Positions 1 to 8,939 of a stretch of DNA of 64,000 bases are shown piece by piece. Position numbers and translations under genes: made by a program. The notes under the pieces were generated by a model, which ran no database searches, was not told the DNA's origin, and worked only from the letters and a program-made list of their open reading frames with translations. Position 1 is the first letter of the stretch, and each line of letters starts with the position of its first letter. Where the stretch lies: contig DGTK01000006.1 in NCBI GenBank assembly GCA_002393735.1, positions 1 to 64,000 on the forward strand, given 5' to 3'. The stretch is from Lachnospiraceae bacterium UBA4338 (lineage in GTDB: Bacteria; Bacillota; Clostridia; Lachnospirales; Lachnospiraceae).

Positions 1-45
1 GGTTCTATAAATAAACAAATTCCAGTTTTATTGACTAATGATAAT

Positions 46-82
46 GAAAAATAGTGAAAAAATAGTGAAAAAATAGTGAAAA
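46..82. repeat. Short tandem repeat upstream of fic
   Basis: Three consecutive 10-11 bp units of the form gaaaaaatagt (46-55, 56-66, 67-77) followed by a partial fourth. They lie just upstream of a TATAAT at 111-116, so they sit in the likely promoter region of the Fic gene. The window starts here, so the full upstream context is missing. A regulatory role is only a guess; slipped-strand variation in copy number is possible. Confidence 0.6.
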
Positions 83-135
83 TTTAATAGAATTTTCAAG
101 GCCGTTCTGCTATAATATCATCGAGGTGAATTAAG

Positions 136-1236
136 ATGATTAAAGTGGTTCTGACAAATGAGATATTAAAATATATAACTGAAATAGATAAAAACAGATA
201 CAAGGTTTCTTCCGTAAAACTACCAAGGTCTGTATCAAGCAGACTGCGGAAAAATTCAAAGAAAAAGAGTTCATATGCTTCAAATAAGATAGAAGGTAAT
301 CCCCTCTCTGAAAAGCAGGTTGATGAAGTAATAGAGCAGGATGAAAGAAAACATTTCCTAAAGCCGGAACAGGAAGTGCGCAATTATTTTCTTGCATTGA
401 ATTATCTGGAAGAAAAGGTAAAAGAGAAAGAGCGTTTTTCTAAAAAACTGATATTGGATGTCCAGAAATATGTTGAAAAGGGAGCATCTAAGGAAAAAAT
501 CGGACTAAGGGGAGCTATGCCTCCAGGAGTATTGTTTGCCGTTTATGATTCTCAGACCGGGAATCCCGATTATATTCCCCCAGAATACCTTGATATACCG
601 GAACTGCTTGATGAATTAGTCGAGTATGCAAATACCACTGATGATCACCCATTGATAGTTGCGGCGGTTGTACATTATCAGTTAGTTACGATACATCCGT
701 TTGAAGACGGAAATGGTCGAACTGCACGTTTGCTTTCCGGATATATTTTGGATATCAATGGATATGGATTTAATGGCATCGGTTCATTGGAAGAATACTT
801 TGCATATGACATTAATGAGTATTATGAATCGATACAGATGGGTTTGCCGGCACTTTATTACTCTGGAAGAAACAATCCACCACATCCGGAAATGTGGGTG
901 AATTACTTCCTTCGCATGGTGCTGTTATATTCTAATAAGATTTGTGAACTGTCGGAAAGTTCAAGCGAGGATGAAATAAGCGGAAGCTTATCATATTTAA
1001 AGGGCAAAGAGAAGGAACTGCTTTTATTTTTGATAAAGAAATATAAAGGAGAGTTTACGCCAATCGAAGTCAGTCGTGAAATCGGTGTGACAAACAAAAC
1101 GGTAATAAACAGATTATCTGTGTTGGTAAAAAATGGTTTTGTGGAACCGTTATTGGTAAATCAGCGCATCAGATCCTATGAACTTAGTGATTTTACGAGG
1201 GATAACGAAAAAAAGATAAAAAAGATGATTTCATAA
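136..1236 (+). CDS. Fic family protein (class II), probable AMPylator
   Basis: Fic-domain protein of 366 residues. The catalytic signature HPFEDGNGR lies at residues 187-195. An N-terminal inhibitory-helix motif SNKIEGN is visible at residues 49-55, with Glu53 the expected self-inhibiting residue, which places it in the class II (N-terminal inhibitor) group. The C-terminal roughly 80 residues look like a winged helix (EVSREIGVTNKTVINRLSVL). Family members usually transfer AMP from ATP to a hydroxyl side chain of a target protein; the target here cannot be read from sequence. The start is supported by GAGGTG at 123-128. It appears to be a single-gene unit, bounded by a hairpin terminator downstream. 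Toxin, housekeeping or regulatory roles cannot be separated. Confidence 0.9.
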   Translation: MIKVVLTNEILKYITEIDKNRYKVSSVKLPRSVSSRLRKNSKKKSSYASNKIEGNPLSEKQVDEVIEQDERKHFLKPEQEVRNYFLALNYLEEKVKEKERFSKKLILDVQKYVEKGASKEKIGLRGAMPPGVLFAVYDSQTGNPDYIPPEYLDIPELLDELVEYANTTDDHPLIVAAVVHYQLVTIHPFEDGNGRTARLLSGYILDINGYGFNGIGSLEEYFAYDINEYYESIQMGLPALYYSGRNNPPHPEMWVNYFLRMVLLYSNKICELSESSSEDEISGSLSYLKGKEKELLLFLIKKYKGEFTPIEVSREIGVTNKTVINRLSVLVKNGFVEPLLVNQRIRSYELSDFTRDNEKKIKKMIS

Positions 1237-1302
1237 TTTGCATTATGCTATGGTAAAGATAGATTGACTTCCACGATGAAAGACTATGACATATAATTAA
1301 TG

Positions 1303-1338
1303 AACAGGCCTTGCATTAAAACCAGGACCTGTTTTTTT
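1303..1338 (+). terminator. Rho-independent terminator after fic
   Basis: An AACAGGCC arm (1303-1310) pairs with GGaCCTGTT (bulged A) and runs directly into a stretch of seven T residues. It separates the Fic gene from the tsa gene run. Confidence 0.65.
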
Positions 1339-1438
1339 CGCGTAATATTTCCTTTTATTTATATATGAAATGTGGTAATATGTAAAAGAGTATGCTCGCA
1401 AGAGCTATGTCATATTACAAATGGAGAAGAAGGTTCAC

Positions 1439-1918
1439 ATGGAAGTGGAATTTAAGTTCAAAATGACACCACAGATACTGTATGATTTTAATCTGCAGCA
1501 TTCATACAAGAGGGCGGACGCCATTATAGCGACCGGTCTTGGTGTTTTTCTTATATTCGGGTATTTGAAGACAATGCATCTTATGTACCTGATATTCGCT
1601 ATTGTCCTTATTTTATTCCTGCCAGTGACATTATATATTCGTTCAGCCCAGATGGTTAAATTAAATCCGGCTTATAAGGACGAACTTAAATATGTTCTTT
1701 CTGAAGAAGGAGTGAAGATTTCTTCAGGAGAACTTGAGACCACAGTTTCCTGGGATACCTGCACAAAGGCAGTGGGAACCAGGATGAATATTATTGTTTA
1801 TACAGGTAAGGCGACGGCTTTTATATGGCCGAGAAAAGCGATGGAAGGCAAGACTGATGATGTGCTTAAGGTTATCTCAGCCAATATGGACCCTTCCAAA
1901 GTAAAAATAAGATTTTAG
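1439..1918 (+). CDS. YcxB-like membrane protein
   Basis: Small protein of 159 residues if begun at the ATG at 1439, which has AGAAGG five bases upstream; an in-frame ATG at 1421 lacks a good ribosome binding site. Two adjacent hydrophobic segments (around residues 28-45 and 48-68) are followed by a soluble domain with an SEEGVKISSGELETTVSWD pattern, typical of the YcxB-like family. The function of this family is not known. It lies 9 bp before tsaE and is probably the first gene of that transcription unit. Confidence 0.7.
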   Translation: MEVEFKFKMTPQILYDFNLQHSYKRADAIIATGLGVFLIFGYLKTMHLMYLIFAIVLILFLPVTLYIRSAQMVKLNPAYKDELKYVLSEEGVKISSGELETTVSWDTCTKAVGTRMNIIVYTGKATAFIWPRKAMEGKTDDVLKVISANMDPSKVKIRF

Positions 1919-1927
1919 GATAAATAC

Positions 1928-2365
1928 GTGCAGGATATTATTATTACAAAAAGTGAAGCAGAGACCAAAAGTATTGGTGAAAGGCTGGCCAGGGAAGCCA
2001 AAGCAGGCGGAATATATGCTTTGATTGGCGATCTTGGGTGTGGCAAGACAGTTTTCACCAAGGGCTTTGCAAAAGGTCTTGGGGTAGAAGATTATGTGGA
2101 CAGCCCGACTTTTACCATAGTTAAGGAATATGACGAAGGAAGACTTCCTTTATACCATTTCGATGTATACAGAGTTCTTGATGTGGAAGAAATGGATGAC
2201 ATAGGTTATGATGAATATTTCTTCTCAGATGGCGTATGTTTGATCGAATGGGCCAACCAGATTGAAGAACTGCTTCCACCTGAAACAATTTATATTCACA
2301 TATCCAAAAGACTTGATATAGATGCAGATGCAAGAGAGATTAAAATTGACAATCCTCTCATCTGA
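1928..2365 (+). CDS. tsaE: tRNA t6A biosynthesis ATPase TsaE
   Basis: P-loop ATPase of 145 residues needed with TsaB and TsaD for transfer of the threonylcarbamoyl group to A37 of ANN-decoding tRNAs. The Walker A motif GDLGCGKT lies at residues 34-41, and family patterns SPTFTIVKEY and HFDVYR follow. Translation begins at a GTG with AGGA seven bases upstream. The order tsaE-tsaB-rimI is the common bacterial arrangement and supports the call. Confidence 0.95.
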   Translation: MQDIIITKSEAETKSIGERLAREAKAGGIYALIGDLGCGKTVFTKGFAKGLGVEDYVDSPTFTIVKEYDEGRLPLYHFDVYRVLDVEEMDDIGYDEYFFSDGVCLIEWANQIEELLPPETIYIHISKRLDIDADAREIKIDNPLI

Positions 2366-2377
2366 TGGGAGATAAAA

Positions 2378-3130
2378 ATGAAAATATTAGCCATTGATAC
2401 TTCAGGTAATGTAGCAACTGCTGCAATTTATGAAGATGGCATAATTACAGCTGAATATTCAATTCATCATAAAAAATTAGGGCGTGGTAATAAGAATGGT
2501 GAGAAGACTCATTCCGAGACACTGCTTCCAATGATTGATGAAATGGTAAAGGGCAAAGGTCTTGATATAAATGAACTTGATGCTATTGCAGTATCTGAAG
2601 GACCGGGTTCTTTTACGGGACTCAGAATTGGCTCGGCAACAGCCAAAGGCATGGGACTTGCTTTAGGTAAGCCAATAGTTAATGTGCCGACTCTTAAGGC
2701 GCTTGCCATGAATGTTTATGATGAGGATGCGATTATTAGTCCGATTATGGATGCCAGAAGGCAGCAGGTATATAACGCTTTATATGAATATGTAAAGGCT
2801 GATGGTGATTCTTTGGAACTTAAGGAATTAAGAGAGGCGGACGCTCTGGCAGTTTCAGATCTTCTTGATATCCTTAATGAAATGGGACGTAAAGTGGTAT
2901 TTCTTGGAGACGGCGTGGATGTTTACAAGGATGTGATCAAGGAAAATATTAAAGTTCCTTACTCCTTTGCTCCGGCTCAGATGCGTTACCAAAGGGCCGG
3001 CAGCGTGGCACTGCTTGGTGCAAAGTTAGTTGAGGAAGGTAAGGCTGTAAATGCTTCCGAGCACAGCCCTGTTTATCTTCGCCCTTCACAGGCAGAGAGA
3101 GAAAGAGCGGAGGCCCTGGGTGAAGCTTAA
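2378..3130 (+). CDS. tsaB: tRNA t6A biosynthesis protein TsaB
   Basis: ASKHA-fold, inactive paralogue of TsaD that scaffolds the TsaBDE complex. The N-terminus ILAIDTSGNVATAAI and the motif SEGPGSFTGLRIG are diagnostic. Length of 250 residues is normal for the family. It starts 12 bp after tsaE, with GGGAG upstream, and its 3' end overlaps the likely GTG start of rimI by 11 bp, which suggests translational coupling. Confidence 0.95.
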   Translation: MKILAIDTSGNVATAAIYEDGIITAEYSIHHKKLGRGNKNGEKTHSETLLPMIDEMVKGKGLDINELDAIAVSEGPGSFTGLRIGSATAKGMGLALGKPIVNVPTLKALAMNVYDEDAIISPIMDARRQQVYNALYEYVKADGDSLELKELREADALAVSDLLDILNEMGRKVVFLGDGVDVYKDVIKENIKVPYSFAPAQMRYQRAGSVALLGAKLVEEGKAVNASEHSPVYLRPSQAERERAEALGEA

Positions 3131-3563
3131 AACTGTATCCGATTCAGACTGTATTAAAATTGCGACTTTGGAAGCGCAGGTTTTCTCTGATCCATGGAGT
3201 GAAGAGTCCATAAAGGACAATGTCCACAGCGATAATTATCTCGTAATGGGCGCCTTTGAAGATGAAGACTTACTTGGATATGTAATATATATGCTGCTTT
3301 CGGAAGAAGCAGAACTTCTTAGAATAGCAGTAAAAGAAGAAGCAAGGAATAAAGGAGTTGCAACTTCACTTCTTGATGTGATGAGAAATAAAACAAGGGA
3401 AGAGGTAAAAGAAGTTAAAAGCCTTTTCCTTGAAGTAAGAGAGAATAATACTGCAGCAAGAAAACTATATGAGAAAACAGGTTTTGTGGAAGTGGGAATG
3501 AGAAAGAATTATTATTCCAATCCCACTGAGAATGCAGTTCTTTATAAAATGGAGATTGATTAA
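3120..3563 (+). CDS. rimI: Ribosomal protein alanine N-acetyltransferase RimI
   Basis: GNAT acetyltransferase; RimI modifies the N-terminal alanine of ribosomal protein S18. A longer reading from 3051 is possible, but a GTG at 3120 preceded by GGAGG (3109-3113, six-base spacer) gives a 147-residue protein of the usual RimI length. Motif A (RIAVKEEARNKGVATSLL) and the LEVRENNTAARKLYEKTGF segment are clear. It overlaps tsaB at the 5' end and shares one base with the next start codon (TAATG). Confidence 0.9.
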   Translation: MKLKTVSDSDCIKIATLEAQVFSDPWSEESIKDNVHSDNYLVMGAFEDEDLLGYVIYMLLSEEAELLRIAVKEEARNKGVATSLLDVMRNKTREEVKEVKSLFLEVRENNTAARKLYEKTGFVEVGMRKNYYSNPTENAVLYKMEID

Positions 3564-4474
3564 TGATAGATGTATGTTTACTCGGAACCGGAGGGATGAT
3601 GCCCCTGCCGGGAAGATATCTTACCTCACTTATGGTCAGGTATAATGGCAAAAGCATACTGATAGATTGCGGTGAAGGTACCCAGATTGCCCTTAGAAAA
3701 AAAGGCTGGAGTCCTAATCCAATAGATGTGATTTGTTTTACACATTTTCATGCAGACCACATAAGCGGACTGCCGGGAATGCTGCTTACAATGGGTAATT
3801 CAGACAGACAGGAGCCACTTACCTTAATAGGTCCGAAGGGACTGACTAAAACAGTCAATGCTCTTAGAACCATAGCTCCGGAGCTGCCTTTTCCAATAGA
3901 ATTCATTGAAATTGATGGTGCGGAGCAGGATTTTGAATTAGCTGATATGCTTCACTTAAAAGCCTTTAAGGTTAATCATAATGTTCCTTGTTATGGATAT
4001 ACTCTAAGTTTAGACAGATTAGGTCAGTTTGATGTAAATAAGGCAAAGGCCTTAGGGCTTGAGGTTACATACTGGAATAAACTTCAGCATGGCGAGAATG
4101 TTGAGGTGGATGGTAAGGTCTACACTCCCGACATGGTTATGGGAGCAGACAGGAAAGGTCTTAAGCTTACATATACCACAGATACAAGGCCATGTCAGAG
4201 CATTATAGATAATGCGAAAGATTCAGATCTCTTCATCTGCGAAGGCATGTATGGAGAAGATGAGTATTTTGATAAGGTGAAGAAACATAAGCATATGCTT
4301 TTTTCGGAAGCCGCCAAACTGGCGAAAGAGGCAGGCGTAAAGGAACTGTGGTTAACCCATTACAGCCCTGCAATGGTTAAGCCGGCGCCGTATATACCGG
4401 CAACTCAGAAGATTTTTCCGAATACTGTTGCCGGAAAAGACGGAATGAGTGTGGAATTAAAATTTGAAGATTAA
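3563..4474 (+). CDS. rnz: Ribonuclease Z (tRNA 3' processing, metallo-beta-lactamase fold)
   Basis: Zn-dependent endonuclease that trims the 3' end of tRNA precursors. The metal site motif HFHADH is followed by ISGLPGMLLTMGNSDR, the typical RNase Z continuation; further family features are HNVPCYGYTL, a TDTRP motif and a late THYSPAM histidine. Length of 303 residues matches ElaC/RNase Z rather than general MBL hydrolases. It is translationally coupled to rimI, which joins tRNA modification and tRNA processing in one unit. Confidence 0.88.
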   Translation: MIDVCLLGTGGMMPLPGRYLTSLMVRYNGKSILIDCGEGTQIALRKKGWSPNPIDVICFTHFHADHISGLPGMLLTMGNSDRQEPLTLIGPKGLTKTVNALRTIAPELPFPIEFIEIDGAEQDFELADMLHLKAFKVNHNVPCYGYTLSLDRLGQFDVNKAKALGLEVTYWNKLQHGENVEVDGKVYTPDMVMGADRKGLKLTYTTDTRPCQSIIDNAKDSDLFICEGMYGEDEYFDKVKKHKHMLFSEAAKLAKEAGVKELWLTHYSPAMVKPAPYIPATQKIFPNTVAGKDGMSVELKFED

Positions 4475-4484
4475 TTTTCATAGG

Positions 4485-4512
4485 TTTACATAAAATTACT
4501 AAAGATTAAAAT
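4485..4512 (+). promoter_or_regulatory. Probable sigma-A promoter, TTTACA-N16-TAAAAT
   Basis: TTTACA at 4485-4490 and TAAAAT at 4507-4512 lie about 20 bp ahead of the ribosome binding site of the 4533 gene. No terminator is visible between rnz and this site, so it would be an internal promoter. Confidence 0.4.
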
Positions 4513-4532
4513 ACCGGGGAAAGGAGGAGGAC

Positions 4533-5171
4533 ATGGCAAAGAAGTCCAAAGGAATATCCAAAGGCATAATTGCAGGAATAACAGCTCTTATTTTAGTTGC
4601 AGTTCTGATTATTCTGGCTTTTTCATATGTGAATAACGAAAAAGCCAAAGAAGTAACAACAGAACCCGCTGTTGAAATCAGCGCTGTTGATGGAATACTG
4701 CTTTCGGATTTCGATCGTAATTACCCTCCTACCCCGAAAGAAGTAGTTAAGATGTACAGCGAGATCACAACCTGCTTCTACAATGAGAAAATGGATGAAG
4801 TAACACTTGAAAAATTAGCCGAAAAGTCCAGAGAACTCTGTGATGAAGAACTGGTTGAGAATCAGAGCTTTGAAGATTATGTGGATTCCCTTAAGACAGA
4901 AATCCTTTCCTTTAATTCCAAGTCCCTGACTGTATCAGGATATACCTTATCCTCAGCAGCAGACGTGGAATATTACAGCGTTGATAATTTTAATTTTGCC
5001 AAATTATATGTGACCTACAGACTTCGTCAGGGTACAGAATTCGTTTATTCAAACGAGGTATTCCTCTTAAGAAAAGATGATGATGGTCACTGGAAAATAT
5101 ATGGATTTACTTTAGCAGATGATGAAGAAGCGTCCGAAGATACTACCGGTGCGGTATCAGAAGCTGAGTAA
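4533..5171 (+). CDS. Membrane-anchored protein of unknown function
   Basis: This 212-residue protein has a short basic N-terminus, one hydrophobic segment at about residues 11-32 and an extracytoplasmic domain, so it is probably a type II membrane protein facing outwards. The outer domain begins with YPPTPKEVVKMYSEITTCFY and ends with an acidic tail. I do not recognise a catalytic motif. A strong AAGGAGGAGG site sets the start. It sits between rnz and tsaD, a position I cannot interpret functionally. Confidence 0.75.
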   Translation: MAKKSKGISKGIIAGITALILVAVLIILAFSYVNNEKAKEVTTEPAVEISAVDGILLSDFDRNYPPTPKEVVKMYSEITTCFYNEKMDEVTLEKLAEKSRELCDEELVENQSFEDYVDSLKTEILSFNSKSLTVSGYTLSSAADVEYYSVDNFNFAKLYVTYRLRQGTEFVYSNEVFLLRKDDDGHWKIYGFTLADDEEASEDTTGAVSEAE

Positions 5172-5195
5172 AAGACCTAAGGAGTTATAAAGACA

Positions 5196-6206
5196 TTGAG
5201 TGCTTGTTTGATTCTTGCAATTGAAAGTTCTTGTGATGAAACAGCAGCTTCCGTAGTCAGAGATGGAAGAGAGGTTTTATCTAATACTATTTATTCCCAG
5301 ATTGATTTACATACTTTATATGGCGGTGTGGTTCCGGAAATAGCATCCAGAAAGCATATCGATAAGATTAATTATGTCATTGAGACTGCACTTAAGGAAG
5401 CAGGTGTTACTCTTGATGATATTAATGTTGTGGCCGTTACCTATGGTCCGGGTCTTGTTGGACCGCTTCTCGTAGGCCTTTCCGCTGCCAAAGCCATCGC
5501 CTGGGCCAAGAACAAGCCGCTGGTTGGCGTTAATCATATCATGGGACATATATCGGCAAATTATCTTGAGCATCCTGAATTGGAACCGGCCTTCGGTTCT
5601 TTGGTAGTATCAGGTGGTCATACACATCTTATAAATGTTAATTCATATACTTCTGTCGAAGTGATCGGAAGGACATATGATGATGCAGCGGGCGAGGCTT
5701 TTGACAAAGTTGCAAGAGCAATCGGACTTGGATATCCGGGTGGTCCGAAGATAGATAAGGCTGCTAAGGAAGGCAATCCTAAGGCCATTGATTTCCCTAG
5801 AGGCAAGGTGGATGGTTCTGAATATGATTTCAGCTTCTCGGGGCTCAAATCCGCCGTTCTTAACTACCTCAATAAAGCGGCAATGAAGAATGAGGAAATC
5901 AGTATTCCCGACGTGGCAGCATCATTCCAGGCAGCAGTTGTGGATGTGCTTGTGGACAGGGCTGTAAGATGCGTAAGAGAGTATAATATGAAATCCTTTG
6001 CGCTTGCGGGAGGAGTTGCATCCAACAGCGCGCTTCGTGCTTCACTTGAGGAAGCGATGAAAAAAGAAGGCGTGAAATTCTATGTTCCGTCCCCGATTCT
6101 TTGTACGGACAACGCAGCCATGATTGGCGCCGCAGGATATTATGCATATATGGATGGCAAAAGAGATGATTTAGGCCTTAATGCCATTGCGAATTTAAGA
6201 TTGTAA
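5196..6206 (+). CDS. tsaD: tRNA N6-adenosine threonylcarbamoyltransferase TsaD
   Basis: Catalytic subunit of the t6A37 tRNA modification complex. Metal-binding HIMGH is present in the NHIMGHISAN segment, together with SGGHTHL, GEAFDKVAR, GYPGGP and LAGGVASNSALR, all family signatures. Length of 336 residues is usual. Translation starts at a TTG with AAGGAG 11 bases upstream. The gene follows tsaE, tsaB and rimI at a short distance, so all TsaBDE components are encoded here; tsaC is not in the window. Confidence 0.97.
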   Translation: MSACLILAIESSCDETAASVVRDGREVLSNTIYSQIDLHTLYGGVVPEIASRKHIDKINYVIETALKEAGVTLDDINVVAVTYGPGLVGPLLVGLSAAKAIAWAKNKPLVGVNHIMGHISANYLEHPELEPAFGSLVVSGGHTHLINVNSYTSVEVIGRTYDDAAGEAFDKVARAIGLGYPGGPKIDKAAKEGNPKAIDFPRGKVDGSEYDFSFSGLKSAVLNYLNKAAMKNEEISIPDVAASFQAAVVDVLVDRAVRCVREYNMKSFALAGGVASNSALRASLEEAMKKEGVKFYVPSPILCTDNAAMIGAAGYYAYMDGKRDDLGLNAIANLRL

Positions 6207-6219
6207 TTTGGGTGAGAAG

Positions 6220-6906
6220 ATGAATAATACAGCAATAGTTTTAGCATCAGGCATGGGTAAAAGAATGGGAGGAGATATCCCTAAGCAGTTTGCACTGGTT
6301 GGTGGAAAGCCGCTTATCTACTATGCTCTTAAGGCTTTCGAAGAATCAGATATAATTCAAAATGTGGTTATAGCAACATCTGATATTGCCATTTGTAACA
6401 GCATTGTTAGTGAGTATAATTTTACGAAGGTATCAAAGATTGTGCAGGGTGGCAAAGAAAGATATCACTCTGTTTACAATGCGCTTATGGCAATAGATGA
6501 TGCGGATTATGTTTTTATTCATGACGGCGCAAGACCAAACGTGGACGAATTCATTATTCGTTCATGTTATGATGCGGTGACTCAGTATGAGGCATGCGTG
6601 GCTGCAGTTAAATCCAAAGACACTATCAAAATTGCCGACCAAAACGGCTTTGTAGAAACAACACCTGACAGAAACAGCGTCTATATTATACAGACGCCGC
6701 AGACTTTTAGATTTGATTTAATTAAGAATGCATATCAGCAGTTAATCGACCAGGAAGAAGACCTTCTTTCAAAGGGCGTCAACATCACTGATGATGCCAT
6801 GGTATGTGAACTTTTTACTGACAAAAAAGTATATCTCTGCGATGGCGAATATACAAACATCAAAGTTACAACACCGGATGACTTAAAACTGGTGATTACA
6901 GATTAA
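6220..6906 (+). CDS. ispD: 2-C-methyl-D-erythritol 4-phosphate cytidylyltransferase
   Basis: Third step of the non-mevalonate isoprenoid pathway, forming CDP-methylerythritol from MEP and CTP. The nucleotide-binding loop reads ASGMGKRMGGDIPKQF, with IHDGARP and QTPQTFRFDL further on, as in IspD. The ATG at 6220 is preferred over an in-frame TTG at 6208. TarI, which makes CDP-ribitol, has the same fold; no tarJ partner is next to it, so IspD is favoured but not certain. Confidence 0.85.
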   Translation: MNNTAIVLASGMGKRMGGDIPKQFALVGGKPLIYYALKAFEESDIIQNVVIATSDIAICNSIVSEYNFTKVSKIVQGGKERYHSVYNALMAIDDADYVFIHDGARPNVDEFIIRSCYDAVTQYEACVAAVKSKDTIKIADQNGFVETTPDRNSVYIIQTPQTFRFDLIKNAYQQLIDQEEDLLSKGVNITDDAMVCELFTDKKVYLCDGEYTNIKVTTPDDLKLVITD

Positions 6907-6915
6907 TCAATTGTT

Positions 6916-7986
6916 ATGAAGAAAATAAACGGTAAAATAATTGGCAGAATAGTTTTGGTAATATTGTTTATTATTGTTTTTGTTTTACTGGGCGTGTATC
7001 TTTTTCTAGGATCCGGTAAAAGAAAACTGATGAGTAATACTAAAACTACAGTTCCTGATATGGAAGGAGAGGAACTGGAAGAGGCTTTGAGGGAACAGGG
7101 CTATATTTATCATGATGGAAAGATGTATAAATATAATGATGAAATTACCAATATTTTGCTAATAGGAATAGATAACCCTAATCCGGTTCCCGAAGAAGAT
7201 GCCGAATATGCTATGGGTTTTCAGAATGACGGCAATTATGTTTTGATACTGGATGATAAGAGTAAGGAAGTTAAAGTACTTGCCATAGACAGAAATACTA
7301 TGACAGAAATATATATGTATAATTCTGATTTTCCTGATCAAAGTCAGTATGTAGAAAGGCAGATATGCTTGCAACATGGATTTGGTGGGGGCAGGAATTA
7401 TAGTTGTGAATTAACAGTTGAAGCTGTTTCAAAATTGCTTTATAATCTTCCGATAAGTGGATATTTAAGCGTTAATTATGGTATAATATCTTACGTTAAT
7501 GATTGCGTCGGCGGAGTAACCGTAACAATAACAGATGATGTGGCGGGAGTAAGAGATGACTGGGTATCCGGAAAAGAAGTTACTCTGGTATCGGATGCCG
7601 CTCTTGAATATGTTAGATACAGAGACAAATCGGAGTTTGGAAGCGCCAGCGTAAGGCTTAATCGCCAAAAAGGGTATGTTTTTGCTTTATATAATGCAAT
7701 GATTGAGAAAAGTAAAACCGACATATCTTTTCTTCCGGATTTATATAAAAGAACTTCCAATTATACAGTTACAGATATTTCAATTGATGAAATGACATAT
7801 TTACTTACCCGTTGCAATGGTTATTCTTTTAGCGAAGATGATGTATATTTTATACCGGGTGAGACAGTTAAAGGCATAGAATATGAAGAATTCTATGTTG
7901 ATAAAGAAAAATTAAATGAACTGATGATAGAATTATTTTATATAGAAACAGACGAAGGGGAAAGGTCTAAAGATTCCAATGAATGA
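6916..7986 (+). CDS. LytR-CpsA-Psr (LCP) family protein
   Basis: Membrane-anchored enzyme of 356 residues. LCP proteins usually attach wall teichoic acid or capsule from a lipid carrier to peptidoglycan. One transmembrane helix lies at about residues 10-32, followed by the LCP core: ITNILLIGIDN, a VLAIDRNT segment (the family usually has RDT), a GGVTVTI strand and YVRYRD with a later RLNRQK. The stop overlaps the start of the sortase gene by 8 bp, so the two are probably co-translated. The glycan attached cannot be identified here. Confidence 0.85.
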   Translation: MKKINGKIIGRIVLVILFIIVFVLLGVYLFLGSGKRKLMSNTKTTVPDMEGEELEEALREQGYIYHDGKMYKYNDEITNILLIGIDNPNPVPEEDAEYAMGFQNDGNYVLILDDKSKEVKVLAIDRNTMTEIYMYNSDFPDQSQYVERQICLQHGFGGGRNYSCELTVEAVSKLLYNLPISGYLSVNYGIISYVNDCVGGVTVTITDDVAGVRDDWVSGKEVTLVSDAALEYVRYRDKSEFGSASVRLNRQKGYVFALYNAMIEKSKTDISFLPDLYKRTSNYTVTDISIDEMTYLLTRCNGYSFSEDDVYFIPGETVKGIEYEEFYVDKEKLNELMIELFYIETDEGERSKDSNE

Positions 7987-8866
7987 TCATTTCGATGATA
8001 AATCAGAAAAACCAAAGTTTAACAAAGAAAAATTATTTTATATATTGGGCTCAATCCTTCTGGCATTGGTTGCTGTTGTTCTTATTGTACTTATAGTGAT
8101 TAGACAAAAGGGAATTAATGAACAACTGGAAAGCGTAGAAACACTTAAAGAAGCAGAAGCCCTGGAAGAGATTGTTGAAACAGAAACTGAGGATAATAAT
8201 CCTGGTGAATCTGAAGACAAGGAAGAAGAGCAGATTATTGTTGATGATTTGACTGAATATGACGTGCCCGAACTTCATCTGAATTTTAACAGTTTGTATT
8301 CTGCAAATCCCAATATATTTGCATGGATTAATATTCCCGGAACAAAGGTTGATTATCCGATTCTCCAGCATCCAACGGATACAGCATATTATCTTAACCA
8401 TAATATAGATGGTTCTGAAGGGTATCCGGGCTGTTTATATACAGAGTATTACAATAGCACGGAGATGACTTCTTTTAATACCATAATTTATGGTCATAAT
8501 ATGAAAGACGGTTCAATGTTCCATACTTTACATAGTTACGAAAAAGAAGATTTTCTTAATGATAATCCATATGTGTATATTTTCACACCTAAAGGAACTA
8601 TTGTATATAAGATATTTGCAGCAACTCAGTATTCTGATAAACATATTATGTATGAATATGATTTTGAGAAAAAAGAAGACAGACAAAAGTTTATTGATAC
8701 TGTAAAAGACTGGGATAATGCGGTGGTTGATGAAGAGGCTGATGTAACAGCGGATTCAAAACTTATTACACTTTCTACGTGTGTTAGTCCATCGTCATCA
8801 AAAAGATATATTGTAGTAGCCTATATGGTGGCTGATGGAAGACCCCGTAAGGTGGGGGAAGAATAA
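7979..8866 (+). CDS. srtB: Class B sortase
   Basis: Membrane-bound transpeptidase that cleaves a C-terminal sorting signal and links the protein to the wall. An N-terminal hydrophobic anchor (about residues 18-43) is followed by an acidic linker. Catalytic residues are visible: His173 in YGHNMKDGSMF, Cys268 in TLSTC and Arg276 in SSSKRY. The YGHNM and TLSTC context is typical for class B. The next gene encodes a protein ending in SPKTAD, a hydrophobic helix and a basic tail, which is the obvious substrate. Confidence 0.93.
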   Translation: MNDHFDDKSEKPKFNKEKLFYILGSILLALVAVVLIVLIVIRQKGINEQLESVETLKEAEALEEIVETETEDNNPGESEDKEEEQIIVDDLTEYDVPELHLNFNSLYSANPNIFAWINIPGTKVDYPILQHPTDTAYYLNHNIDGSEGYPGCLYTEYYNSTEMTSFNTIIYGHNMKDGSMFHTLHSYEKEDFLNDNPYVYIFTPKGTIVYKIFAATQYSDKHIMYEYDFEKKEDRQKFIDTVKDWDNAVVDEEADVTADSKLITLSTCVSPSSSKRYIVVAYMVADGRPRKVGEE

Positions 8867-8939
8867 CGATATCATATTTCGTTTCAAACAACGAATTGAT
8901 ATATATTGCACTTACATTTAGGTAAAAGGAGTTAATGTT

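Noticed and set aside
6220..6906. TarI ribitol-phosphate cytidylyltransferase
   Set aside because: Same fold as IspD, but there is no TarJ-type reductase beside it; IspD is simpler, though not excluded.
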